DNA of 60,000 nt from Chrysomallon squamiferum (GCA_012295275.1 CM022671.1:12962678-13022677); one strand, 5' to 3'. Numbered from the stretch's first letter, positions 41,701 through 55,361 are shown. Translations and numbers: made by a program. Notes: generated from the letters alone by a model not told the origin.

Positions 41701-44700
41701 GTATCAGGTCATTTAATAAACTTATAAATAAATCGCATGACAGCTGATCTACATAAAAAAAACAAGGCCAATGACTGGTTTAAATCAGATGAGTTCACAT
41801 AAACCTAAGAATAATAGTGCAAGTTCTTGATTTTTTTCCTAATGATGGTAATAACTCTGAAATGCATTTATCACGCCAAAGCTGATGTTAGAATTGATAG
41901 ATTTTCTATTATGAGATATCATAAGTAAGTAGTACTAACAACTCAATTTTTTATTTTTCATACATGTGACTTATTTTGTGAAATGCAACACTAATATAAT
42001 TAAATGGAATTTATGTAATTATAATGTGTAGCTGTTTTGTTTTGTTTTAATTTGTTATTGTTGTTGTATAGATTATGGCTTGGACACAGAAAATTTCTAT
42101 GAAATACCTAGAGGACCAAAATTCCTTGTGGAACCATTAGAGACAACAATTTTAGGCAGTACTCCTATGGTCACTATAGAATGTGTAGCCTTTGGGGTGC
42201 CTGAGCCCAGGTACAAATGGCTGAAGAAAAGTGGGCAGAGCTACAAGGTGCTGACATCGTCTCTTGATTCACACTATACCTTGACTAATGGCAGGCTCTC
42301 TCTAGCCAATCCTTCCAGTACTGATGAAGGTGACTATTATTGTGAGGCAGAAAATAATTTAGGTCTTATAAGGAGCAGAACAGTGCAGCTTTCATTTGGT
42401 GGTAAGTATTTATAATATATTTTTTTAATGGTGTATTTAGAATTCTAAGCCATTTGATCACATTTGTTTTATATTATTTTTGGATTTTGTGTTTGTGTGT
42501 GTGTGTGTGTTTCTTTGTGTATTTAATTATAACATTATGGTTAAGTATGTGGATATACTTTTTGAAACATGCATTTGTTTAAATTGAATGATTCAAACTA
42601 CTTATTACTTAAAACTATGTTATATAATAATTATTTAGCTCTCGACTACAGACATACCACTCATGCACATGTTAAATATTCATAATGAAGATCTTGTATC
42701 AACTTTTAATCTAGGTTTTTTATTGTATTTGTATTTATTTTATTTATTTATTTTTAATAGTGCTTGGTGAATTTATTAATGTGAACAGAGCTGATGTGGA
42801 TGCTTGGCAGCACATGGGAGCCCAGCTGCAGTGTCCGGAAATTAACTACAAACCAGGTGATATTTGTTAAAACAACTCTTAAAAATATAATATTGTTAGT
42901 TTTAAACCTCTGACAGAAAAATAAAAGAAATGTTTCATTTAACAGTACACTTGTTGTTTTTTATTTACATGTATATTTTAAAAAAACATTCAGATACCAT
43001 TGAATAAATAAAATTATTACTAAAAGGATACATATATATATTGTAAATGAATTCATTTTTGAAAATCACATATTGCTTGGATTGTGATGGATTACCGCAT
43101 ACATCAATGTATGAGACAGTCCCTGAATTTGGTTTAAGATTCAAACGCTTTGTATGCAACCTGACACTAGAATAAAATACAAGATATGTCTGTTTTTAAT
43201 GGACACTGAATCATTAAGTTTTAAATGCAATTTAATGGTTTCAAGAACTGGGAAAAAAAAGAAATAATTTCATTATTGTTTTCTTGCAGCCTTGAAATAT
43301 CAGTGGTACAGGAACACAGTTGCTGAATTCATCAGACCTCAGTTTCAGCACCATATTTTTATCTCTGGTCATGGCAAGTTATATTTTTCTGAAGTAAATC
43401 TAAATGATGATGGTGTCTACCACTGCATAGCTATTCTTACTGCTTTAGGAACTATTGGAAATTATATTGGATCTTCTCAGACCCCAAGCAGAAGTAGTAC
43501 TGGCTTCAAGCTGAATGTTAAGAACAAAGGTAAGTTGGCTTGAGGTGATGGTTTGAAACATAAATAAACAGGCTTGAGTTAACATTGATAAGACTACTTC
43601 AGACTGAGTTATAATTAATTAAGACTGAATTGACAAAGTTATTAACAGTTTGCTTTTTAAAAACACAGAAAACAGTTTACAAAACATTTATTCTGAACAA
43701 AGAGCAAACACCTTTGTGTGTATATTTGTGTGATGGATAATATTATGTTTATGACAATAACATTGTTCCTAACATAGAAATGGTCAGCAGTCACAAACAA
43801 TCACTTTCTATATCTGATGCCATTGTGTATTTTCTTCTTAAATTTTGTTGATTTTTCAGCTGCATCCTACTATCAGCCAGACATTCAAGATGATTTCCCA
43901 GCAGTTTTTCCCACACAGCCCAAGCGTGGAATGTATATTCAGATAGAATGCTTTGCTTATGGAACGTAAGTCTTAAAATTCTTTTAAGAAATAATGGGAT
44001 AAAATTTCAAATTTGGATGACAATATATTTTACTCTTTCTGAATCAGTATATAGTATGTTTTAAGCAAAAAAATTATCTTTTATTATTGTGATTGACAAA
44101 AAACGAAAGAAAGAGAAAAAACAAAAGAAGAAAACAACCCATAAAGTAAATTGTTTAATTCCCTGGACATTTGTTGGTCATATCAAAGCATCCATTGGTT
44201 TAATTCCTGTTTTAGAAAGTGCTGCGTGAATAGTTTATCAGTGGCATGATTTTTGTCTGTAGGCGGATTCACACAAGATTTATCTTACTACTAATTGGTA
44301 TGAAATTGAGTCATTGGGTTTCTTCTCATTATCATTTAAGAGGGGGAAAAAATATAAATAAATAAAACACAACAACAACATCAATAATACCTATTCATAC
44401 AAACAACAACTGACATGAAATATATTGCATTATAATTAAACAAACTTAGTTTCATGTTTTACAAAATACAACAATAACAATTTAATACAAATAAATGGCA
44501 CTTTATATTTTTTTTGTATTTCAGTGGTCCTCTTACATACAGCTGGACAAGAAAATACAAGGCAATGCCAAGTAGTGCTTACATAGTGGAAGGTTCAAAT
44601 AACAGAATTCTTGCTATTGATAATGTGCAGTTTTCAGATCAGGGCGAATATGAGTGTTTAGTAAAATCTGCAACAGAGTCTGACAGAAAGACATATAACC

Positions 44701-46347
44701 TTCGTATTGAATGTAAGTAAATTTCAATGTTTAATGACCTTCATGCTGAATGTACTATTCATGCAATTATTTTGACTATTTTCCCAGTATTTTATAGTCT
44801 TATTATTATATTTTTTACTGTTTTTAAATTGAATGTACAGGGGGAAAAGATGAAACTTTCATTTTCTGGTAATTATTTTGATTGTTAATAATTATTAAAA
44901 AATATTGGGTAACCATCTTTAAATATGAAATTAGCAGCTAAATATAATTTGTGTATAATATATAGGAGATAAGAATAATAATGTCCCTGTTTTCAAGGTA
45001 ACAACAACAGTAATAACAATGTTTTTTTACAGCTACACCATTCTTTACCTACAACCTGACAGACAAACACATGGACATGGGAGCCAAACTGGAATGGTTC
45101 TGTGAAGCTGACGGTCGCCCCACTCCAACCTACTCATGGTACAAGAATGGCAAACCTATCCAGAATGTTTCTGGAGTGATTAATGTCTTCAAGAACAGGC
45201 TCACTATAGAGAGTCTTGACAAGGATCGTGATCCAGGGATGTATCAGTGTGCTGCAACCAATGTCCATGGCACAACATTCAGCTCGGGCGAAATCAGAGT
45301 CCTTAGTTAGTGAATGAATATATTTAAAAAAAAAATTAATGGTTAATAGTTCTGTAATAAGAAAGAGGTGTTTCATTTAACAACAACTTCAGTTTTATGG
45401 CTATAGTGAATCTAGTTAAATGTGATATAGGTAACAAAAGATAAATTCTGCTGCCAGTGTGCTACAGAGTATTTTTTTATTTTTTATTATTACATTGTTG
45501 TTGGTATTTTATTGTTACCATATCATTAACAATTATTGTTTTTATTGTTGTTGTTATTCCAGGCTTTGCACCGACATTCAAAAAGCATCCTATTGAAAAG
45601 CATATTTCTGCATCTCGGGGTGGCAATGTTACAGTTGTTTGTTCTCCAGAATCAGCACCACAGGCAGAGTACAGATGGCTCAAAGATGACCGTGACCTAG
45701 GTTTAACAAAAGGTTCAGAGTCTGGCAACCTGCACATGCTGATGAATGGAAACCTATATATCACAAACCTGCGACTGACAGATGGAGGTCAATACACTTG
45801 TAATGTGAAAAATAATCTAGGCTCCACTCAAGATTATGCAATACTGACAATAATTGGTAAGCTTTTCACTCAAGAACCAGAGTTTAAAGTTACAGATTGC
45901 TGCTACAGCATAATTTAATTGAAGCAGAAACCTCATTTGAAGATAATACTTAATTTACTATGTAATCAAGAAAAACAAATACATTTTTATTTAATGGGGA
46001 TCACTTGAAATTGTATTTTTTTTTTTTTTTTTTTTTTATTAATTGGAAAGTGGATTAGTTGCGCTTCAAGCTAAGTATTTGACAGAAAGAAGACAGCATT
46101 GAAGAACAATTTTCATAGATATAGTTAATATATTTTACTCTATAAATTAACTGAGTATGTTTTAATTTTTAATTTTTTTTTTAATATATGACATTATTTA
46201 TATTCATTTATACAACCAAAATATTCACACACAGACACACTCACTCAAACACACTCAAACAAGTTTTGTACCAAATTTGGAAAGTATATTTTACTATCTA
46301 AATTATTGAACTATCTGTTTACAATTTAAATTTTCAAATTATATTTA

Positions 46348-46385
<38 letters not shown>

Positions 46386-49300
46386 TTTTAGATCAAACCA
46401 GAATCACAAGAGCACCAACAGCAACGACAGTGACAATCAATTCAACAGCTACGCTGATATGTGAGGCCTCAGTGAACCCCAATATTGATCTGGTTTATGC
46501 CTGGCTTTTCAACAACCACATCATTGATACAGATAAAAATGTGCATTACAGGATGGTTTGTAAACATTTATTATCTAATTATGATTTAGTTTCTGTATTT
46601 CTTTTGGATAAAATTATTTAAATTCATTTTATTTTAATTTTATTTTAATTTTATTTATTTGTTTTATTTCCAAAATATATTTTTGATAATTATACAATAA
46701 ATACTTTGCAGTTATTTTAATTAAAATTTATAAAAGTCCTTCAGCAGAATTAATTAGCAAATAATATTGCTTAATTTTGAAAAAAATATGAATGATAAGA
46801 TGTGTTCATAAAAATACAGATGATAAGCTATGTTATAGATGAATTGCAAGATAAGTTATAATGATAATATATAAATATTATATTTCAGAGTGATGATTAC
46901 TTGACAAAGGGAAATTTGTACATCATCAATGCACAATATGCCCACTCAGGATACTACACATGCCAGGCAGCTACAGGTCTTGATGTGGTATCAGCTACTG
47001 CTGAACTCACAGTCATTGGTCAGTTACAAATTAATTGTTGTCTATGTGGTGTGTGTACTTGTTGCATGTACCTATACATAGACATACATACACTTTATAA
47101 CATTTGTAGTGTTTACCTGAGGGTACAAGTGGCAAGATAAAATTCCTTCATTTACTCATGGAGGAAAAGTATAGTATTTTGCAGTCTCTATATATGATGA
47201 TTTTTCTCAGTTGATATTATTGCTATTTGCAGGTCCTCCAGGTGAAACTTCTCAGGTGTTTCCCTATGACTCGGGAAACAAAGTGCTGCAGAACAGGTCA
47301 AGGAAGATATACTGGTCTGATGGAGATGATCATGGTGCTAACATCTTGTACTACGATGTTGAGTTCAACACCAACTACAATGAAAAGTGGAGGATTCTCA
47401 AACAGAGTAAGTGATGAAAAAAACTGCACACTGACATAAGTATGCTGACAAAAACACTTACATGGGTGTGCCCTTAGTATATATAGATCTAAACAAAATA
47501 ACCATCGTTTTGATTGAAATGTAATCCTGGCACAAAAGGAATCTGTGATAGGTTTCGACAATATGGTTAACCACTGTCAAAATTGTTATTTGTGATCATG
47601 AAGTTCAAAATAAAAGCATGCCTACAAAAGAATCCTGACATGACTGTAGAGCCTTTTTTGAAAAAAAAATTCTATTAAGCTTGATGAAGGTTACTCATCA
47701 ACATACATGGAGTTTACTTCCCAGAAGGGTCAGTTGCATAAATAAATCTGTGGATGGATTCATTTATTGTTTTGACAGAAACTTAAGTAATGGAAATGGT
47801 CCTTGGCACTTGATTTCAAAAAAAGGCCCAGATTAGATACATTTGAATGATAATCAGGTGACAAAAGTAACGGTGCACAATTATGTACCAAATGTGATTG
47901 AAATTCATGTGAAGCTGTGTCTCTTTACAATTTGGAAGAGATCTGCAATTTCTCAAGATACACCACAACTTCTGATTCAGCAACAGCAAACTGTTCTTTC
48001 ATGCTTATGTCATCCCACCAAAAATGTTGCCTACCTATCATGTTATTGTGTTCCTCTGTTGGAAAGTGTATTGTATGATTCCTTTATGCTGATAGTAATG
48101 TACCTCTCTGTCATTCACTGATTTTGCACTCAGCAGTCATGCTTGAACAGAACTCTGTTAGAAGAATATAAAAAATAGACAAAAAATAAACTAAAGAAAA
48201 ACATAGTGGGATTCAAATGTCACCATAACACGCCTTAGGTTTGACATTCGTTAACCATTCATATATTATACAAATATTCATTTATTACTCTGAGAGTCAT
48301 TAATACCAAAAACTTCTGTCATTCCCTAAAATAATCATAACAATATCTCATACATCTATGATACTGAAACTAATCTGATGAAACTTCCAAAACATTTCAT
48401 TATTATGTTCAGTTTGAGTCACTTTATTCATTTTATGTTGTAATGAATATAAAATTGTTTGTCTTTAGGAATTCTGGTTCAAGATACATTAGATGACAAA
48501 CTTCCAAACAAACACAGTACCATCTTGGTGAACCTTAAACCAGGAAGTGATTACAGCTTTCGTGTACGAGCCATGAACAGATACGGAATGGGTCCACCCA
48601 GTAAACCATCAAGTAAGTCCAACAAGCTTATATGTGTGTGTGAAATAAATATGTAAATATAACAAAACAACCAAATAAAAATAAATACTATATACAATGG
48701 TACCTTGACTTACAAATGCACCAACTTTTCAGAGTTTTCTGAGTTACGAGCATTCGCCCAGTCAGTTTTTTGCTTTTAGTTTGAGCCAAAACCAGAGTTA
48801 AAAGCTAGCTTCAGATACACTGCCGAAATGAACAACACAACATCCAGCCAGCATCCAGAGTCTCACTTGTTTACTTCACATGGTTACCTTGCTGCAGAAC
48901 CATCTCTGTTGTTTTGTGCTCACGTTTTGAGCAGTATTATGCGAAATTTCTTTTTTCTGACCATGGAAAGTGAGTGCAAAGGACAGAGAAGAAGAAGTGG
49001 ATAATGTCCGTTGAATTAAAGTTTGAATTCATAGAAAAACATGAGTGAGTGGCTAGGCAATATGAGTGTAGTATTTCTACTGAATCTGAAGGAGTTGATA
49101 AAAGCTGAAACTCCAGCCAAAGGTGTTGAAATAATTTCTCTGATCTCCAAGATAAATACACTTTACAAAACCAATTTATTTCTTTTATTTTGTTTTTATA
49201 CAGTATTTGTCATTTATAAATATATTTTTCTTATTTAATAACATGTTACAAATAAATGGGGTGGTTTGTTTTGGGGGGGGTGGAATGGATTAATAGTATT

Positions 49301-52300
49301 TCAGTCAATTTTACTTGGAAAAATTGATTTGATATACGAGCTCGGCCATGGAACAAATTAAATTCATAAGTCAGGGTACCACTATATGACAGATATAAAT
49401 ACAAGAAATATATCATGTGTCCAACAGATTATACATACACTATGAAACTGGCACACAAAATTTCATCTCAGAATAATAATTGTAATTTTTTATCCTTGTA
49501 TTATAGTTCTTGGTACAAAAAATGTAAGTCACTGAAAAATTGGGTTACTATCTTTATTCTAACAAAAGTTATGCCTGATAACATTCTCCAATTTTTCACA
49601 TTAAATAAACTCCATTTTGGGGAAATACTGATTTTGCCAGCTCATATCTTTCACAGTTTTATACACAAAAACTTGAAAATGCATGGATTTCAAGCATTTG
49701 TACATACCGATGGGTTATTCCTCGCAAAAGAGAAATACTGAGATTCCATTTTTCCAAAAATTAAAACAAGTTAAATCTATTATTTGTATTTCTGGACATA
49801 AGTAATAAATATGATAGTAACAGAGAAGATGTGAGGTAACATTTCAGCTAAGTTAGTTAATATATATCCATCCAGAAAAACTGAAATTTTCAATTTCTAC
49901 TTCTTTCCTGTAATTACTAAACACATTTGTGTGGACAGACTAGCAGATGAAAACTATACTTGCAGCTATATCTACAATGTATAAAGATATCACTAAAACA
50001 AAAATAATGATGTATTTGATATTGGTAGCTCATGTCAGCTATGTTACCTTCCAGTTTGCCAGCTGATCAAATTAATATACTTTAGATAGCTTATATTGCA
50101 CATGTACACAGGGGATGCTGTGCAAGATATTAAGAGTAACATTTTAGTATAAAACACATCTAACAATAACAAGTTACCAAAACTGGTGTGCTAGATTTTT
50201 TTTTTTTTTTAATATTTTCTGGAATGACTCAGATGTATCCATCAGAAAGTTGCAGAAATTGCTGTTTTAAAAAAATAGCCTGATCTAAATTTTTAAGGTA
50301 TGAAATGACATGATTCTTCAAAGCATGACAAAAAATGTACACTAACAAAAATAAAAACCAGGCAGTGCATTGAAAAGAGGAAATGGTGTCTTTTATTGTG
50401 GTACATGAAAATAGTTCATTTGTAATCAGCTGAAGAAATTTTGCAGCTTTGAGCTAATTCTGACTTTGCAGTCAGCTGTGCAGTGCAGGTATCTGTTCCT
50501 GCATACATATACATCTAATAAACAAGCACATACAATTGTTACGCAGTACATTCAAGAATCTGTTATTTATTTGCCTCAGTTTGACAATAAATAGTAATTG
50601 CTCCAAACCTTTTTATAATAATAACTGTGAGAAAAGGACTCTCTATGGCAATAAACTTGACATTTTTTCTGCAGATAAAATTCACATACCTGGAGATCGT
50701 CCTTCAGTAGCACCTGCATTGGTCGGAGGAGGAGGGGGTAAGGTTGGAACACTGAGAATAACATGGCAAGTAAGTGGAAACTTTAGTACTGATACATTAT
50801 TTTGGATGTAGGTGAATGCTGATAAATTTGGTATTTTAATTGAGAAAGATGTGGATGATAGGTGGATAAATAAAGGAATTGTGACAAAGACAGAGATACT
50901 ATATATTTACAATATATGGGTATATGTTGACATTATGTGCAAATTATATGTTGATACAAATTATGTAATGTTTATTCAATGACAAATCTTTATGATTTAA
51001 GTTGACATACATATGAAGTTATGTTGACACAGAAAATATTTTATCATAGACAGAGAATATGCTTACTAACAAATGTTTTCAACATATATTGATTATAAGA
51101 GATTGTAACAGATATAGGTCGTAAATTACAATAGAAATGCATAATAAATTATTCTGACTTATATCAGTGACAAGTTATCTTCAAAGAGATGCTGATGATA
51201 AGTTACAGTGACAAATATTAGATGATAATTTTGGTAGAAAAATCTAACTATTGGATATTTACTGGAAGTTTCATTTTTAATTATTATTTATTATTTTTCT
51301 TTTCAGCCACTGTCCCCAGAGAATCTAAATGGAAACAAACTGGGTTATAAAGTTCACTTCAGGAAGAAGCCACATGGTATTACAGAATCTCTGTGGAAAA
51401 TGGTAAATAATTCCTTTATATAAATATATATCTATATATATATATATATATAAATATTGTTTAATTTTGCAATTCCACAGTTGATTTCCACATTAAAGAA
51501 TTTTTATTTCATTCTTTTCTTATAAATGTGAATATTTGAGAAAAAATATTTAAATGTTAAGATAGTTTCAAAACATTTTCACCAACATATTAGATGGTTA
51601 ACTCCAGAAAATGAAATCTAATAAAAATTATCTGATATGCTGTACTTCAGAAAGTGAAATGTAATAAATATTACCAGATATACTGATTGTTAGAATATGA
51701 AATGCAATGAAGATTTTGATTTAACAGAAAGAAGTAATAGGAGCTTTGCAAAGTGAGTACACAGATGATGAAGTGGGGATTGAAAACTACTTCATGGAAT
51801 ATGAAGTACGTGTCCAGGCATTCAATGAACATGGAGATGGTAATTTGTCACATATCGCTACCATCTATTCAGCTGAAGATTGTAAGTAATTTTGATCTGA
51901 CTTACAGTTTAGTAATCTTTAACAATATAATTTAACATTAATCTTTATTAGTATAATACATTTCTTCGTACATATTAGAGAAAATGTTCCTAATGATAAT
52001 TCAAACTAACTTTGATCTGTCTCAGTATTAATTAGTAATAAACATATATTTTTATATTTATGGCTGTTAAGTGTTGGTAATACCTGTTTTTATAATTATG
52101 ATTGAAATACAAAATGCTACAGTTAATTCTTGGGCTATTTTTTTTTACTGACTAATAGCAAGACATATATATATATATATATATATAGATGTATATGTTC
52201 CTGTAGAAGAGAGAGGACATAATATTGCCTTGGTAAACTACTTTGCATAAACTAAAGGCTAGCATCATAATGCTTTTGAATTCCAAACCTTACAAAATAG

Positions 52301-55300
52301 GTTATTCTAGAATAGAAAGAAATTATTTGTATCTTTAATTAAAAAATAATATGTTATGTACATTTTCCACACTGTTTAATATTGTTATAAAAACAGTTAG
52401 AAAAAATGTTTTTATCACAGTTCAACGTAATTGTGAAAAATCTGTTTTCATTGTAACAGTTCACTCTGTTATAGATTTTCTTATGATTAAAATATATCTG
52501 TATGTGAGCATGTATGTTTGTTTATTTATTCACAGTGCCATATGGAACACCACGAAATGTACATGTTTTCAGTTACAACAGTACAGCACTGAGAGTGGTT
52601 TGGGTTCCTGTACCAGATAACAGAGAATATATGAAAGGAAGACTGATTGGTTATAAGGTAATGAATAATGAATAAATAAATGAATAATGATTCAACCATG
52701 ATATGGCAAAATATTCTATTCTAATTGGCTAACTAGTTAATTTTGAGCAATGAATTGTTGATCGTCTGCCTCTGATTTTGATTTCCTATCTCAGATATAA
52801 TGACACTGATTTACTTGAGCACGAATCCATCACCAAATGTTATCATTTACAACCTCTTTGGTTATAAATGCATTTAGCTGCTTTCAGTCCATTATCATCT
52901 ATCTCAAAACTGAAATTGGAATAGATTCACCTAAATGAAATAATGAATGTTTTTTATGATGCAAACACATTTTAATATTAGCAGTTTTAGATATATTTTC
53001 AGTCACATTTGCACATTTTTAATGTAAACTTTTAAAAATTCATACACACCCATGCAAATCTATCTTTGTAAGATAAACTACTGGAGGAAGGGGAAGGAGA
53101 CAGAGATTCAAGCTGTGCAGCAGATACTGCAGGGTCAGAGAGAAAGTGGGCTGATTATTGGTCTTGAACCAAACACATGGTACACAGTCACCGTACAGGT
53201 GTACAACTCAGCTGGAAATGGACCTAAGAGTGAATTCTTCCACCAGATAACTGACAGAAAACGTTGGTTCTCTTTTAAGACTTTTAATTTAGAACTTGAA
53301 TGTCACCAAATTTGTAGATGCTGTTCTTTATTTTGATATTTTTTAAAACATATATCTGTTTCTTAATTTAAGATATTATATAAAAATAATAATAATAATA
53401 AATATATTACATTTTATATATATATATAAAGGGATTAGCAATATTATTTTTTAGAGAAAAAGGGGATATAATAAAAAATACAGAACCTTTTTAAAAAAAA
53501 TTAGATTACATAATCTGGATACACTATTAATATAGCTGTACTTTGTTATTATAATAATAAATTAATATAACATCATTCTGCTGTATAATAAAATTTCTTT
53601 TGTGTAGCACCACAAAACTACCCCACAGAAGTTCACATATATTCTTATGGTGCAGAAACAGTTCAAGTATCTTTCCGAGGAGTCAGCACCCAGGCATTTG
53701 AAGAACCTCTGCAGGGTTACAAGGTAAACTAACATTGTTTAATTTCCTTTTCATGGTAAGGTAAATCATCTATAAGACTCTTTGCTTCTTTACTATTTAA
53801 GATTAATTTAAGTGTTTTAATGTTATAACATAAGATTGAAAAAATAAATTAATATTTGTTAATTTGATCAAATTAATTTCAAAATATACCTGTTAGTTTA
53901 ATGATATTATATCCCATTAGTCCACTTCAAATAAAGGTTGAAATGGAAATATCAAAAAATAACATTCTTTATATTGTAAATAAACCTGCATGACATCTTT
54001 GACATTTTATAATTTATGCATTTTCCATAGAAAAAACTAGGACACAAAATATTTAAATGGAATTCAAGATTTTGTTTCTGATTATCAGGTTAAGTACTGG
54101 AGAATAGGTGAGGATATAAGAAAAGCTAGGATTTTTGACTGTAAGAAATCTTTTCATGCCATCCTGCCCCACATTGACAATGGGACAGTTTATCAGCTGA
54201 GAGTGTTTGGATACAGTCGAGGAGGACAGGGCAAAATGAGTTCTCCTGCCACTCTTTTTACAATAGGTAAGAGTCTGTGATGGTTAAATGTTAGCAAAAT
54301 CAGGTAAAAGTAAAGTTAAGTTTAATACAATAGAGAATTAGATTGTTTAGGTTTGTTTTTAATATACTCCAACATTAATGTATGGCAAAATATAATTATA
54401 GATATAGTAATTTTAATTGTTAGATTGTTTAACATTTGAATCAAATTTTTATTCACAAAAGGTTAAATCATCTCTGTCTCTGGCATATAAACAAGGTGCT
54501 ATAGTTCATTTGTATAAGAGTGTGTTACTGTTAGGCTTCTTAGAGTAAACATTTTTACACCTGCACTGTTAACCTTTTCACTGGGGAAATGTAACAAGCC
54601 TACATTTTATTTTGGGAAAGATTCCATTATTTGGAATAGTAACCTCTTTAGACCATTTATTTGTCACACAGAAACATCTCCACAAATTACAATGGAAATG
54701 GATACTTATAAATGGCACCTAATATTCCTGGCCATTTCAAAAAACAGGTGGATGTCATCGTCTACTGTTAATATTTTTACTGCAGTAGAAGTAGATCAGA
54801 CACAGGCAGTGTAGTGGACCAATAATAATACTGCCACAAGATTCTATTACAATGAGGTGTTTTTTTCTTCCAGAAAGGATTTAAGTAGTCTTGGGATGCT
54901 TTGACATAATACTGCAGAATACAGTATCAGTTTCAAATGCATCAATGATAAATGATATAGTTAATGTTACCAACAACAGAATAAGATTAAAATTTTCATT
55001 TCACTACTGAAATGTACAAGTCAATCTCTTTCTCAGATCTTTTCTGTACATACATACGCGCACACACACACACAAAATGAATGAGACAACACTGAATGAT
55101 TTAATAATAACTGTTCTGCAGTAGATTCATTTTCTCTCTTACTTTTCTATAAAATACAATAACTGTGGTGGGATCTTGTTTATTTCCCTTACTTTGCTAA
55201 TTCATATTCTTCTTTTTCAGCTGGATCTCTTCACTTTAATTACAATTTCAACCTTATGACCACAGAAATGATGGCTGGCAGTGGTTTTATAACATCTTCA

Positions 55301-55360
55301 TTTATTCTTATTACTACAGTTGTCACAGCAATTTTGTCTTTCCAACAGTTGTATAAATAA
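35691..55360 (+). CDS. Cont: Contactin homologue with N-terminal C-type lectin domain, GPI-anchored (complete, 24 coding exons)
   Basis: Contactins are GPI-anchored neural/glial adhesion proteins; Drosophila Contactin acts at septate junctions with Neurexin IV and Neuroglian. Exons: 35691-35751, 36345-36445, 37434-37516, 38989-39137, 41075-41182, 42072-42401, 42761-42856, 43290-43529, 43860-43965, 44525-44712, 45033-45305, 45563-45856, 46392-46555, 46889-47018, 47233-47406, 48469-48612, 50675-50769, 51307-51402, 51728-51881, 52536-52657, 53073-53262, 53608-53723, 54089-54266 and 55221-55360. All junctions are GT-AG with matching phases, total 3732 nt (1243 aa). Order: signal peptide, C-type lectin, six Ig, four FN3, GPI signal, the architecture I know for Drosophila Contactin (about 1390 aa). 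The lectin domain is absent from vertebrate contactins. The start ATG at 35691 opens directly into the signal peptide; an ATG at 35683 gives only three codons. Confidence 0.95.
36345..41182 (+). CDS. Cont: Contactin exons 2-5: C-type lectin domain
   Basis: Four exons encode CERDWRLYDEARKCYKF, AWQTCMQDGAYLVSVNT, TGFEFWINKTD and YGWGLAKPDAVLSFICE. The conserved Cys and Trp positions of the fold are visible. I do not see EPN or QPD calcium/sugar motifs, so carbohydrate binding is doubtful. The intron before exon 4 carries a pogo-like element. Confidence 0.88.
37994..38863 (+). mobile_element. Pogo-like non-autonomous DNA transposon, copy 2 (870 bp), with transposase fragment
   Basis: Ends CCGTATATACTTGTGTA and TACACAAGTATATACGG, with TA on each side (37992-37993 and 38864-38865). 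At 38373 a short frame begins MPGKRNKYTAQFKLAVIRFA, which resembles the DNA-binding N-terminus of pogo-type transposases, and stops at about 38481-38483. It is in contactin intron 3, 125 bp before the exon 4 acceptor, and is inverted relative to copy 1. Confidence 0.88.
42072..42401 (+). CDS. Cont: Contactin exon 6: Ig domain 1
   Basis: A single exon holds the whole domain: cysteines in TIECVAFG and DYYCEAENN, Trp in YKWLKK, and the DEGDYYC motif. Confidence 0.93.
42761..43529 (+). CDS. Cont: Contactin exons 7-8: Ig domain 2
   Basis: Cysteines in QLQCPEIN and VYHCIAIL, Trp in YQWYRN, DDGVYHC motif. The long C-terminal part (SSQTPSRSSTGFKLNVK) matches the typical second contactin Ig domain. 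Confidence 0.92.
43860..44712 (+). CDS. Cont: Contactin exons 9-10: Ig domain 3
   Basis: Cysteines in IQIECFAYGT and EYECLVKS, Trp in YSWTRK, DQGEYEC motif. The intron falls just after the first cysteine strand. Confidence 0.92.
45033..45305 (+). CDS. Cont: Contactin exon 11: Ig domain 4
   Basis: Complete domain in one exon: EWFCEADGRPTPTYSWYKNG and DPGMYQCAATN. Confidence 0.93.
45563..45856 (+). CDS. Cont: Contactin exon 12: Ig domain 5
   Basis: Complete domain in one exon: VTVVCSPESAPQAEYRWLKD and DGGQYTCNVKNN. Confidence 0.93.
46017..46037. repeat. Poly(T) run
   Basis: About 21 T in the contactin intron between the Ig5 and Ig6 exons; an (ATT)n tract follows at about 46352-46381, next to the exon 13 acceptor. 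Confidence 0.9.
46392..47018 (+). CDS. Cont: Contactin exons 13-14: Ig domain 6
   Basis: Cysteines in ATLICEASVNP and GYYTCQAATG, Trp in YAWLFNN. The exon 13 frame runs past its donor (ATG|GTTTGT) for about 20 codons, but only the spliced form continues the domain. Confidence 0.92.
47233..48612 (+). CDS. Cont: Contactin exons 15-16: fibronectin III domain 1
   Basis: Shows RKIYWSDGDDHGANILYYDV (B/C strands) and LKPGSDYSFRVRAMNRYGMG (F/G strands). Confidence 0.91.
48695..49384 (+). mobile_element. Tigger-like DNA transposon relic in contactin intron 16
   Basis: Left end CAATGGTACCTTGACTTACA and right end ATAAGTCAGGGTACCACTA are inverted repeats, flanked by TA at 48693-48694 and 49385-49386. 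Inside, from 49004, are broken frames resembling the N-terminus of pogo/Tigger transposases (MSVELKFEFIEKHE, a stop, then ELIKAETPAKGVEIIS in another frame). Confidence 0.8.
50675..51881 (+). CDS. Cont: Contactin exons 17-19: fibronectin III domain 2
   Basis: Shows LRITWQPLSPENLNGNKLGY, LWKMKEV and YFMEYEVRVQAFNEHGDG. A GGGGG stretch occurs near the start of the domain. Confidence 0.91.
52536..53262 (+). CDS. Cont: Contactin exons 20-21: fibronectin III domain 3
   Basis: Shows LRVVWVPVPDNREYMKGRLI, INYWRKG and LEPNTWYTVTVQVYNSAGNG. The exon 21 donor is C|GTTGGT; the exon frame is open past it for 24 more codons, but the next exon joins in phase only at this donor. Confidence 0.9.
53608..54266 (+). 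CDS. Cont: Contactin exons 22-23: fibronectin III domain 4
   Basis: Shows ETVQVSFRGV, LQGYKVKYWRIGED and VYQLRVFGYSRGGQG. Confidence 0.91.
55221..55360 (+). CDS. Cont: Contactin exon 24: GPI-attachment signal
   Basis: Ends with small residues (MAGSG), a spacer, and a hydrophobic C-terminus (FILITTVVTAILSF) followed by QQLYK and TAA. A hydrophobic end with almost no cytoplasmic tail fits GPI anchoring; the likely attachment residue is the Gly or Ser in MAGSG. Confidence 0.9.
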
Positions 55361-55361
55361 T

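Noticed and set aside
47843-48121. 92-codon frame in contactin intron 15
   Set aside because: No domain recognised and it would break the contactin reading frame; probably chance or old repeat.
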